Part shown: positions 20,904 through 31,394 of the stretch, piece by piece
Position numbering within the stretch: the stretch's first letter is position 1
Layout: each line of letters opens with the position of its first letter
Source: Simmondsia chinensis
Lineage: Eukaryota; Streptophyta; Magnoliopsida; Caryophyllales; Simmondsiaceae
Assembly: GCA_018398585.1 (NCBI GenBank)
Contig: JAGTTD010000026.1
Location: forward strand, 3,043,001-3,107,000
Direction: 5' to 3'
DNA: 64,000 nt
Notes under the pieces: model-generated
Told to the model about the DNA's origin: nothing
Databases searched by the model: none
What the model saw: the letters and a program-made list of their open reading frames with translations, nothing else
Position numbers and translations under genes: made by a program

Positions 20904-23900
20904 TTAAGTATACACACTAGAAGGGAGACGAGGGGCCACAATAACATGCAAGGGTGTAGCCTTCATGTTTGTCAACCCATTGCTTTCACTCATATCAACA
21001 TTCTCATTTTTGCATGGAATTGTGAAATCAAAAGCATGTAAAAACCCAGCCAAAGCAAAGTGCACCACTTGTAGAGCAAAGCTAGTGCCGGGGCATGCCC
21101 TCCTTCCTCCACCAAATGGTATCAGCTCGAAATGTTGACCTCTGACGTCAACGCCCTTGTGTGTGGTCAAGAATCGCTCTGGTTTGAACTCTAGTGGATC
21201 TGGCCAAACTCGCGGGTCACGTTGAATCTTATACGTGTTGATAATAAGTCTAGTCCCTTTTGTTATGTGGTAGCCCCCCAGCGTGCAGTCCTCTATGAAC
21301 TGGCGGGGCCCGGAGAGTGGTCCTGCTGGGTATAGTCTAAAAGTTTCTTTGACAATAGCTTGGAGGTAGGTTAATTTTGGAATATCTAATTCGACCACTT
21401 GCTTTTCTTTTCCTACGTGAACATCGAGTTCTTCTTGTGCTTTCCTTAATGCCTCAGGGTTGTTCAGTAGTAGGGAGAGTGCCCATGTTAGAGTTACTGT
21501 TGTTGTATCGCTACCTCCTGCGATCATCATCTGTTAAATGTAATGTAATTTCTTCATTAGCATCACAATTTTAGTGGACTTCACATGTTATACAAACAAG
21601 CACATGTGGAACTAGGCTGGAATGGTCATATCTGATAGTATTTATATTTCTATCACGCAAAAATTTTGGAAAGGGTTTGACCCGAACTATTAAAAATGGG
21701 TAAGGATCAAGTGCGCATGCGCGTGTGTACGTGCGTGTGTGTACATGCGTGTGTGTGTGGTTCAGAAGTTAATGTGACAAAATTAATGGTTTATTTGTTT
21801 AAAAGAAAAATGCACTGAATCCTTGTCCTAATAACCATGGGTTATTATTTGGTGCATTTGTCATAAAAATACCATACCTCTGTTTTCCCTCCCGATGCAC
21901 AAGTAATGTTTACACTACAAGTAATCTTAATCCACATATTGTCATTTTACAAAAAAATTTATATGAGCTTTGTTAGAATATTATTTATCACAAAATTGAT
22001 ATGGATTTGATTTGATTTAGATTTGATTTGGGATATTTGATATGATTCAGTTGCCTAATCTAATTGAAATTATAATTAGGGTACTCAATTATAAATAGAG
22101 TTAAGGTTAGGGGTTGAGAGATAGAAAAGAAAAGATAGGAAAAATATGAGAGTTTAAGGGTTTTATAAAGGGGTGCCAGATGTTTTGATTGAAAGATGTT
22201 TGATTGAGAGGTGAGAGTGTTTTTGTAGCTTTATTTTTCCAAAGCTATGCTGTGAGGGGGTTGGTAGTTCACCATGCAACAACTACATGCTTTAGATGTT
22301 TAGTGGCTCACTATGCAGCAACTATATTGATTGGAGGGTTGGCGACTCACCAAAACTATATTGAAATTTGATAGATTTTTATTTAAAAATGCTGAAATTA
22401 AACATAATTTCGATAATATATTAGTATTTTTACTAGAATTTGATTATTTTTGACCAAAAATGTAAAAATAACACATAATTATGACAATATTTAGATAATT
22501 TATATCAGCATTTAATAAATATTTTATTATAATTTACTAAATTTGATGCAAATATTATCATGACTTATATATAATATTGGAATTATGTATTAAGCATTTT
22601 TACATAAAATTTGTTAGATTCTTACAAACGTTATCAAATTTTAACATAAGGTATCTACATGATAAATATTTCAAACCTTATAGTATCTTATTACATATAT
22701 TAAAATATTAAAATATCTAAGTGATAAATTATAAAATAAGGATATCTAAATAATAATTTTTTTTATTATAATGTAGCAATATTTTATTACATAATTTATC
22801 TACACAATGGATCCTATGCATTTTTGTCGTGTAATTGTCATTCAATAATAGAGTTAAAAATATTAAATTGATAAAAAAAGATCCTAGCTAGATTGTGCGA
22901 TGTTAGGTACGACAAAGTAAGAGAACACATCACTGTTAATGCTGATTTGACTTTTCATGAAATGATATAAGAGTGTTATTTTCATCAAATTATCCCATTT
23001 ATTTTTCACTTAAGGTCAGTTTAAAATGAAAAAAAATATTAAGAATACACAGAAAATATAAAGAGAAAAAATATCCGATAAAAAGTCTTAAAACTTTACA
23101 ATATAGTTACAGGAAATAAAATTTTCCTCTTAAAATGGGGAGAAAAATGGAAAAAAAAAAATTTTTTTTTGGTCCAAACCATCTCAACCCCCTATGTATT
23201 GGACTTGATCTCACCTTCATATTTAACCAATAAGGTCTACTTTACTTGTCACATAAGTTTACTGATTACGTATATTCGGTATATATAAAAAGTATAAGCT
23301 GAATAGAGTATTTACTATTTAAAATATTCAATTAAGTAAATATTTAAACTCGAGTTACTTAAATGTGATAATCTTTTGAGAAAATTTGGTTCATATACCT
23401 TGAGATTTTGAAATGTTTTGAGATACATTTAACTTTGTAAACTTTTCTTAGCTACCATATGTATAATTTTGTTACGATTCTATTACTTTATGCTGACTTA
23501 TACTTAAAAAAATGAAAAATTATCATTTAGGCACACTGAGATTTGAACATTTATTATCTAAGTACCCTGACATTTTATTATATATAATGAGGGACATTGA
23601 GTTTTAAATAATTTATCACTTAAGTATCCTGAAATTTTAAAATTTTATCAATTAGGCATCATTTTTCAAAATTCATTAGATTTTTATTAGAATATGCTAA
23701 TATCAAACATAATTATAAAAATATAGATTTGTCCTCTATCATAATGTTTTGATTTTTTATCATAAAATACTAATATGACGTATTGTTTCGCTAATATATA
23801 GATAATTTTTGGCATAATTCAATAAAAGATTTTCGTGATCTGCTAGATTTTCATTTGACAATATTGATATAACTCATATATATTATTGTAATCATGTATT

Positions 23901-26900
23901 ATATCAACATTCCGGCATAGGTTACTTAAGTGATAAAATTTGAAAGCTTGGGGCACGCCTTGTTATATATATATATATATTAAAATGTCAGGGTATTCAA
24001 ATGATAAATGTTCAAACCTTAGGATACCTAAGTGATAAATCTTCTTATATTTATAGTAATTGTAAAATTTCTAAATTTTAAAAAATATTTAAATCCTTAA
24101 AATATTTTATATATTGATAATTATCTAAAATTTTTTTTAAACATTTAAAAAGCGTTCATATATTTAAAATTTTTTTAATATATTAGAAAAAATATTAATA
24201 TATTTAAAAAATATTTTAAAATTATATACTTAAGTCAAATTTTTTCTAAAATTTTTAAACCCCAAGATCTCTGATTCTATATATTAAAATATCAGGTAAA
24301 TATGTGATAATTAAACTTAGGGCTCTTAAATAATAAATTTCCAATAAAACAATACAGTCACTAGAAAAATCATACTATTTAAACAATGTAAAGAGAATAT
24401 AGCTTATCAAGTAGACAATAATTATTTTTTTTTCTTTTTATTTTCTATCAACCAAACCAAGGAAAAAAAATTTGATCATGAAAACATATTTTTTTCCTTA
24501 TTTTTCCTTAACTTTCAAACAATGAAAAAAAAAAAAAAAAAAATCATTTCTCTTCATTTCCTTTCTCTTCAACTTTTTTCCCTCAATTTTTTCCTTCAAT
24601 TTTTTTTTAAATTCTAAATGGAGCCTTAATCACCATAAAAGTTCATTCTCTATATGTGTCTTGAATCTCGTATTATAAGATGTTGATTTTTGTATCTCGA
24701 GTTTTCTCACTATTTATCAGAAAAAGAGAGGTTGCTGATTAAAAATATTTGCATAGAAATATTTGTTTTCTATAAATGTAAAAGTTTATTATAATTAATT
24801 TTGTGTAAAAGACTAAAATATAATATAAGGGAACCATTATTTACCACCAAAGCGACGTTGTAAATTAAATGGAATTTGTAGCATTTACAAATGAGGGACT
24901 TGATTATATATATATATATATATATTATATTTTTTTTTTTTTGAACAAAAGGTACTTGATTTTATGATCCGATGTATTTATTAAAAATAAATATGTTACG
25001 TGTTCTGTCACATAAGAAAACTTCTATAATTGAAAATTGCATTTTGTATTTATTTTTAACAAATTGCCCTATTCACATATTATACAAGAGCTTAGAATCC
25101 AAATCTTAACAATTAATATCGATAATATTACTAGAATCTATACACTATCCAGGCTTATTAGTTAGTGAACATTCATGTTATGGTTTATGTTGTAGTATAA
25201 AATTATTTATTGACTTTCATCTAATTGCATAAATATTTTGATTCTTTCGATTTTTGAGAAGAGTCAATAATTTTTTTATGAACAAGATTAGGTCTTTAGT
25301 TCTATGTTTTAATAATACGAGTTTTGCTCATGCATGTAGGAAAGACAAACTTTATCACGGATTACTTTGGCGCACCATATTGTTTGCTAGGTTTTTTTTT
25401 TTTTTCCTGCTATACAGAGTGATGAAATTCTTTGTACCTTTCTGCTTTCTTATGTATAACGTATGTATATTCTAGTGACGCTCCTAGTCTCAAAGTTATA
25501 TCAGAAAACAAGAATCCATGGTTAATCTAATTGAGGGATTTATTTTATTTTTAATTTACACAACTTTTCTATAGTATACTTGCATGATAATGATTACTTC
25601 TTCATAATCACCTTTTTCGTAATTAATTTTCTAAAATATCATTGACGGTATTTGTTCGTTATTGTCATGCTTAACTTTCCTAACAACCCTAACATACTAT
25701 TTATACTAACTATCAAATACAAGTATTTGCACTATTATTTATCCTAATACAACTACTATTATACTAATACCCCTTTTACTTGTATCAGTTTTTAATTTTA
25801 CTTATTCTTCAGCTTAAACCAGAAGCACAGTTTTTACGCTTCCACCTCAATCACAGAAAAGTGACTTCATTTATCTATAAATACTTTTGTATTATTCCCA
25901 AGCACCCGGCAAAACTCATAAAAGTAATTTAATTAAAAGCAGTTTTCCTCAAAAAGATGCTCGGTGAAAAAAGTACTTACTAGGGTTGTGGCTTTAATGA
26001 TCGTTTCTGGCTCATATCCACCAAGACTCGTGTCATCAAGCACCTTCAAGAGCACATCCAAGAAGTCCTGCTCGACACCGGTGGCATCCCCTTTCTTCCG
26101 CCTATCGCGATGCTCGTCCAGCCACCCTTGAACAATAGAGTCCAATTCCTTACCCACTTTCTTCATACGCTTCTCATATCCACCAATATCCAACCATCTT
26201 AAAAACGGAATAGAATCCCCCACCACAAATGTCCCAATTAAAAAGAACAAATCTGTAATTGCCCCCTGGCATCTCTTGGCCTCGTCACTCCCTTCACTAG
26301 AGCCGTAGTACCTCTTCCCTGCCACCATCCTACATATTATATTAAGCCCCATGTTCCAAAGCCACTGCTTCATCTCCACCAACACACCTCCCTTAGACGA
26401 ACCATCTTTCCTGTTAGCCCATACTTTATACAACTCTTTTATAGAGGCATCGATTTCTGACGCGCGAATGTGGCTTAGGAGCTCTAGCCGATGATTAGAT
26501 AGAAGTTCAAGGATTGAAATCTTCCTTACCTCTCGCCAATAAGGCCCGTAGGGAGCAAACCCAAACATGGCATAGTCATAACCCAAGTGTTTACCAGCTA
26601 TGAACTCTGGGCGAGAGGAAACCACTAGGTCGTTACTAGTGAATGACTCTTTAGCCATCTCCCAACTGCTAATCACCACTGCTCGTCGCATTCCTAGGCA
26701 AAGGGCGAATACTGGGCCATACTTATCAGCCATTTCTCCTAGCGTTGCGTGCAAAGTACTGTGTTTTTCGAACCGACCTCCTATGATGTGAAGGTGGCCA
26801 ATTATTGGCCATGCACCATGGGCTAGGGGCGGTGTTTTCCTACCTGTAAGGGCATTTTTAGGCCTCAGCAAAAGAAAGTAGTAGCATGAAAGGAGAAGTG

Positions 26901-26955
26901 TAAGGGCAAAAACAAGGGTAATAGAGGTGTCAAGGGATAGGGAAAAAGAAGTCAT
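20904..26955 (-). CDS. CYP82: Cytochrome P450, CYP82 family (two exons)
   Basis: This is a haem-thiolate monooxygenase of the ER membrane. CYP82 enzymes oxidise specialised metabolites, but the substrate cannot be read from the sequence. Exon 1 is 25981-26955 and exon 2 is 20904-21530, giving 533 residues, a normal CYP82 length. The minus-strand donor is CTA/GTAAGT and the acceptor CAG/ATG, phase 0. The start is the ATG at 26953-26955 in context CACCATGAC; no upstream ATG is in frame. Visible parts are a membrane anchor (about 10-30), the hinge [14 protein letters not shown] (42-55), C-helix WREVR (140-144), I-helix AGGSDTT (329-335), ExxR KETFR (386-390), FKPERF (440-445) and the haem motif [10 protein letters not shown] with Cys 471. 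Every key residue is present. It is the likely parent-like copy of the pseudogene at 45250-45902. Confidence 0.93.
21714..21760. repeat. GT/GC-rich microsatellite
   Basis: Alternating purine-pyrimidine run of GC, GT and AC units in the P450 intron, close to the exon 2 acceptor. The matching place in the duplicate (46066-46092) is a pure TA repeat. Confidence 0.85.
23520..24043. repeat. Foldback repeat in the P450 intron
   Basis: About 23520-23590 is complementary to about 23965-24043, sharing TTTGAACATTTAT, ACCCTGACATTTTA and a TATATA edge. Related, more diverged units occur at about 22635-22740, 23600-23650 and 24270-24350. This looks like remnants of a MITE or other inverted-repeat family. 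I could not define clean ends or a target duplication. Confidence 0.55.
24906..24928. repeat. TA microsatellite
   Basis: About eleven TA units followed by TTATA and a T run, inside the P450 intron. Confidence 0.8.
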
Positions 26956-27007
26956 GGTGATGTTCAATAATTGGGTAGTAATTATGATGGACTACACTCA
27001 CACCTCT

Positions 27008-27049
27008 TATTTATATGTGTTTTTTGAAGGCTACATTTGACTTAGTCAA
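27008..27049 (-). promoter_or_regulatory. TATA box and palindromic double W-box of the CYP82 gene
   Basis: On the minus strand, ATATAAATA (27008-27016) lies 53 to 61 bases upstream of the start codon, implying a leader of about 30 bases. Twenty bases further upstream, TTGACTTAGTCAA (27037-27049) holds the W-box core TTGACT on each strand in a head-to-head arrangement. W-boxes bind WRKY factors, and P450s of this family are often stress-inducible. Function here is inferred. Confidence 0.6.
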
Positions 27050-27124
27050 CATATTTAATTATATAATTTTATATTTTTTAATCAAAATACAACTTTTATA
27101 CTTATACAAAATTACTTTTAAAAA

Positions 27125-27840
27125 TGTTGGGTTTTCCCTCCAATCTGGAGGATGAAGCCCAATATTATATTTGAGCTTTGTTATTTTATTTTGACCTATC
27201 TTTACTCAATAAATAAATAAATAAAACGAACTTTGTAGGGTGAAGAAATTCTACAGAAAACACACACAAAAACACACAAAAAAAAAAAAAAATGGAGAGA
27301 GAGAGAGAGAAAAATCGCAGGAGAGAGAAAGAGCTGCGTAGGAGCTTTCTCGGCCCCGATCGATAGTCAAACGTTCTCCGATCGGGATGAAATTTTAGTA
27401 TGTTGTTCCTGGCATCTTGATCTTCATATCCAACAGTTGGATTGTCATTTTGCTTCTCCAAAGTCCGTATTTCGCTCAGTCCTAACTCTTATATGTTTTT
27501 TGATGTTTTCCACCTTAGGGTGAGATTGTTGGGGAGATTTGTTATTCCAAGATCATTCTTGATGTATTGTATGCCTCTAGCTTGGCCTAGAGAAGATAAA
27601 TTAGTGTACCCACTTGTGATTTGGTGATAGTGGAAGAAGGTACCATTTATTGACGGTCCTGTGGTTTTTACCCTTCACATTGGAGGGGTTTTCCACGTAA
27701 AAACCGTGTGCCTCTGTTTTTTTGTTTTTTGTGGATTGATTTGTTTGATCGTTGTTCCATTCTTGATTGTGATTTGTGGTGGTTTATGTGATTGCCCATT
27801 TGATTAACATAAAGAGGAAAATAAGTCTTTTTTCCCAACA
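27125..27840 (+). mobile_element. Solo LTR (Copia-like)
   Basis: It begins TGTTGGG and ends CCCAACA, the short inverted ends of an LTR, and is flanked by AAAAA on both sides (27120-27124 and 27841-27845). The 3' part contains GGAGGGGTTTTCCACGTAAAA, close to the GAGGGGTTTCCACGTAAA in the LTR at 35486-35931, which sets the plus orientation. There is no internal domain, so it is a product of LTR-LTR recombination. It sits about 170 bp upstream of the CYP82 start codon. Confidence 0.82.
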
Positions 27841-27845
27841 AAAAA

Positions 27846-28348
27846 TTATAGGTTTTTACTTAACCGTCATCAACTTTCACACTTTAAAGAAAATCATGTA
27901 TTTTGATATAAAATTTTTCAGTCAACCACTTTTGATCAATAGAGGGTCAGTTCATCTTCTTTTAAATACTAGATTTTTTATTTTTTATTAAAAAAAGAAG
28001 AAAGGGAACAACCTAGTTCAGTTCTTTCCGTTTATAGTTTGTAATTCTAATGGATTCTAGAAAATGTAGAAAGAAAATTGTTGTTTTAAAAATCGAGGTC
28101 TAATTGATTCCCTAATCCTAGCTTTTCTCTTCCTCCTGTACCCACCGCCACTACCGCCCATTGCTTGCCATTCTATCTCGTAGCCCCTTTCTCTTTTTCC
28201 ATGGTATTATTACTTGAAAACTAATATTGTTTGTTAAAAACTAGAAATTATAAACAAATTTTTTTGAGTTTTCACAAATCAAGAATAGAACATAGAAAAC
28301 AAAACCATATAGACTCGTACTTTTTATTTTCTTAAAAAAATATCTGGC
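27846..28348. other. Intergenic DNA
   Basis: AT-rich; no gene or structured repeat recognised. Confidence 0.5.
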
Positions 28349-28355
28349 ATATAGT

Positions 28356-28606
28356 AAAAAAAAAAAAAAAAAGAAATATACCCAGTGTCTCAAGGGCTCC
28401 CACCTACGCAAGGTCTGAGGGGGCGGATGTACGCAGCCTTCTCCCTTCAGGGTGTTAACCTGAAGAGAAGCTGTTTTCCAGTGCCCCAAACCTGAGGGTG
28501 AGAACTTCCCAGGAGGTCACCCATCCTGGTACTACTCTCGCCCAAGCACGCTCAACTTCGGAGTTCTAATGGGATCCGGTGACGGCGTGTTGGTGCCCTC
28601 TTTGCT
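28356..28606 (-). mobile_element. SINE with a 5S rRNA-derived head
   Basis: On the minus strand the element starts with about 98 bases of 5S rRNA sequence (28500-28597). This contains CACCGGATCCCATTAGAACT, CCGAAGT-GAGCGTGCTTGGG, GCGAGAGTAGTAC and AGGATGGGTGACCTCCTGGG. It then continues, after CCTCAGGTTTGGGG, into the same body as the SINE at 19589-19771 (TGAAGGG-GAAGGCTGCGTACATC, then GGGAGCCCTTGAG-CACTG) and ends with an 18-base T run. ATATAGT flanks it on both sides (28349-28355 and 28607-28613). 5S genes have an internal RNA polymerase III promoter, and the A-box and C-box regions are recognisable here. Confidence 0.85.
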
Positions 28607-28613
28607 ATATAGT

Positions 28614-31394
28614 GTCTCTAAGATATTAAACAATGAAAATATACAATACATGTACAAAGAATAGCTTATAATAATAATAATTATTATTATCGATCTAGTT
28701 TAAGCTACACTAATTAATTGCATGAATTGAGTTTCAATCTCTTAGGAACAATGCCTGGGGGCAGTGGACAGAGAAGCCACCTGGATTCGATCCTCGTTAA
28801 GGACAAATAATATTGCTCCCTTTAAAGGGATTCTATATATCATAATTTTCTAATTATTTTTGTGCATTTTTTTTTCATGTAGTTTTACATTTGTCTTAAG
28901 TTTTCAAAAGTACTAACTTGTCTCTACCATGTATAAACAAAATAGCGGTTGATTGAACAACAAATTTAATTCACCTAATGATTTTCTAGCAAATACCAAA
29001 ATTATAATAATTAAGTAACAACCTATCACTCTGTGGATAAGTTGAGTAAAGCTATTAATTTATCGATCTCCATAGTGGATTGAGTTAGGCTTGACACATT
29101 TAATCGTATTAGTAATTGGGTTGAACTTAGAGCCATACAGAATCACCAACGCATTTAAATGGCGTTTTTAGATGAGATGTGTAGAAATTGTTTGACCCTT
29201 TAACTAGTTAAATATATGGTATGTTATGTCATATTATGTACTACTACTATTATTTAGACGTTTCTTTCACAACCCACATTTTCTTTTATATGTAAAAAAG
29301 TGGGAAAATCCTCTAATGTATAGTGTATTCCAAGTAGAATTGGCCCAAAAACCAAAACAAAAACACAAGAAACATATAATTCGTAACAACTACCCACCAT
29401 TATCAATTTCAAGTTTAAATATACCACCCTTGGAAGATAGTTTGCTACGGAGCCGGCTACGTATCGGTGTACATATAGACAAATTTGGGTGGGACTGGAC
29501 CTTGAATTAACTGTGTAGACTAATCTATGCTTATACGTACAATAATAGGAAGAAATACAAGCGTGTTCCTAAATTCTCAAATTGTGTTAACAATGTCAAA
29601 TGGGCTATGAGCCAATGTTTCCTGGTTGATCTTTTGATGAAGGGGAATTATCATTGTTGGAATAGTATCTAAGGTTATTTGAGCATGTGAAGGTGATTCC
29701 TCCCCAATGCATGATTGCAGTCCAAAGGCAAGAATAGATGCCTGCACAATTTGCTGTTAGTTGAGGAAAAGGAACATTGGATATGACTATTGTCGAGCAT
29801 CTCAATTCTCACTTAGCTCTCCCTTGTGTTTAGTTTCCCAAAAAGGGTCAACCAAGCCAGTAACTTAATTATAGGAGAAACAGTCCGCACAAGAAGCATT
29901 TTACCGAATATGTGATTGGCTTACCTAAGATTAGAAATGTACCCTGTAGAAGTTGGCTGTAAAAGTTCTGTTCAGATTATACTGCCATGTGAAGATGTCC
30001 TCGACAATCGGGAGCGAGAAGCTTCCTGTAAATTATGGGTGAGTGCTAGCCGTATTGGTATGGGGTAGTCGCAATTGTGTCTAGTTAGGTCAATTTATTA
30101 ATTTATTTAGAAAATTATGAACGTGTGAATTTTTTTTATACTGATAATATTATCAAGGGAGTAGGGGTTATGTCCCTCAAACTCCAGAACTTTGGGTTGG
30201 CAACTGCCAACCAAACCACTAGGTTACAATGAGGAAGGATAATTATGAACATGTGATGTATTAATTATTAGGACTAGTAGGCCAATGGTTCATGTATTTC
30301 ACAAATAGTGTGAATTTAGTCTTTTAGTTTTAAATTTTATCAATTTAATCTGTATATAATTAAATTGTATTCCTTTTTGTCTATAATAAAATTGAAACTG
30401 TATTAATATCGCAATTTTTAAAAGCACCACCATGTTAAATGCAAGTAGCCTGATATGGACCTACATGTTCACCCAATTTAGACCTACCTGTGACTTGAGC
30501 ATTAAAAATCCCATTGCGAAATTCAACTTCAATTGACTCTATTGTTCAGCTTCCATTTGCACTCTTGTGCCATTTATATAAGTTTTATTAACAATAAAAA
30601 AAATATCATTGTTTTTTTTTTTTTTTCCTGATTTCACCACCCTCCCTTAAACCCTACAAGGTTTATATAAATGCATACTAGGAAACCCTAATCGCCCCAA
30701 AATAAATCACAATAATTAGGAAGATCCTCTGATTTATGAACTTGTCCCATAATAGTATAAAACCAAACTGCATATAGGAAATACAACAAGGAAGTTGAAT
30801 GACAAATTATGTGATAATACATTTAACTCACATTGTTGTCGAAGAGAGTTGGAAAATTGGCCATGTGATGGTACAAGGTCTGTCTGTAGAATGTATGATT
30901 TGATATCTAAAATTTTGGTGGAAAAAACTGTTTGCTTATTTTGGGATTGTAATGCATGAATCTACTCCAAATTGTATAGTTTGACATGATGTTGGAAAAA
31001 AGGCATTTTTTCAAACTCGAAAGTCCAGCTGGATTTATTATATTGGTTTCTGTCTAGAGAGTTTTACTAATCTTTCCACGACTGTGTATAATAAAACTTA
31101 AATATTTGCTTAACATTACCATTCTTTCAATCCCTAACATATCGACTAGCTAGCCTATGGAATGTATTTTTGTTTTTGTCTCTCTTAGGTTGATTTTGCT
31201 TTGTATTTCTCTATTTTGTTGTTTTTCTCTTATTTTGTCACATGTTTTCTTGTGTGCTTTGGGTTTCACTCATATGAAATGCCCAATTTTGTAGTGCGAT
31301 GCTTTGCTAATTATTGAAGAAAAAAGAGCAGATCGTATCTCATATACGTATGTGTGTGTGTGTGTATAGAGATAGAGCATTACAATGAATCTTA
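28614..31394. other. Intergenic DNA upstream of the CYP82 gene
   Basis: No gene recognised. About 29040-29240 is homologous to about 59390-59560 (shared ATTGGGTTGAA-TTAGA, AACGCATTTAAA-GG and AAATGAGATGTGTA-type blocks), marking the upstream edge of the P450 duplication. A weak B-box-like GGATTCGATCC occurs at about 28793-28803. A GT microsatellite lies at about 31349-31366. Confidence 0.5.

Larger units (their letters stand above)
21531..25980 (-). other. Single phase-0 intron of the CYP82 gene (4450 bp)
   Basis: It begins GTAAGT and ends CAG on the minus strand, between ...IKATTL and [10 protein letters not shown]. This is the usual CYP82 intron position just before the I-helix. At 4.45 kb it is very long for this family. 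It contains a GT/GC-rich microsatellite (about 21714-21760), many diverged repeats of a CTAAGTACCCTGA motif and a foldback (23520-24043). No transposon with protein coding is inside it. Confidence 0.88.

Noticed and set aside
25933..26967. A P450 start codon upstream at 26967 and a separate exon 1 gene
   Set aside because: The codon at 26965-26967 is TTG, not ATG, and the frame past 25981 reads into the intron. A consensus donor at 25980/25981 joins it to exon 2.
28500..28597. A functional 5S rRNA gene
   Set aside because: The 5' end differs and the 3' end runs into a SINE body. It is also single and flanked by a target duplication, so it is a mobile derivative.
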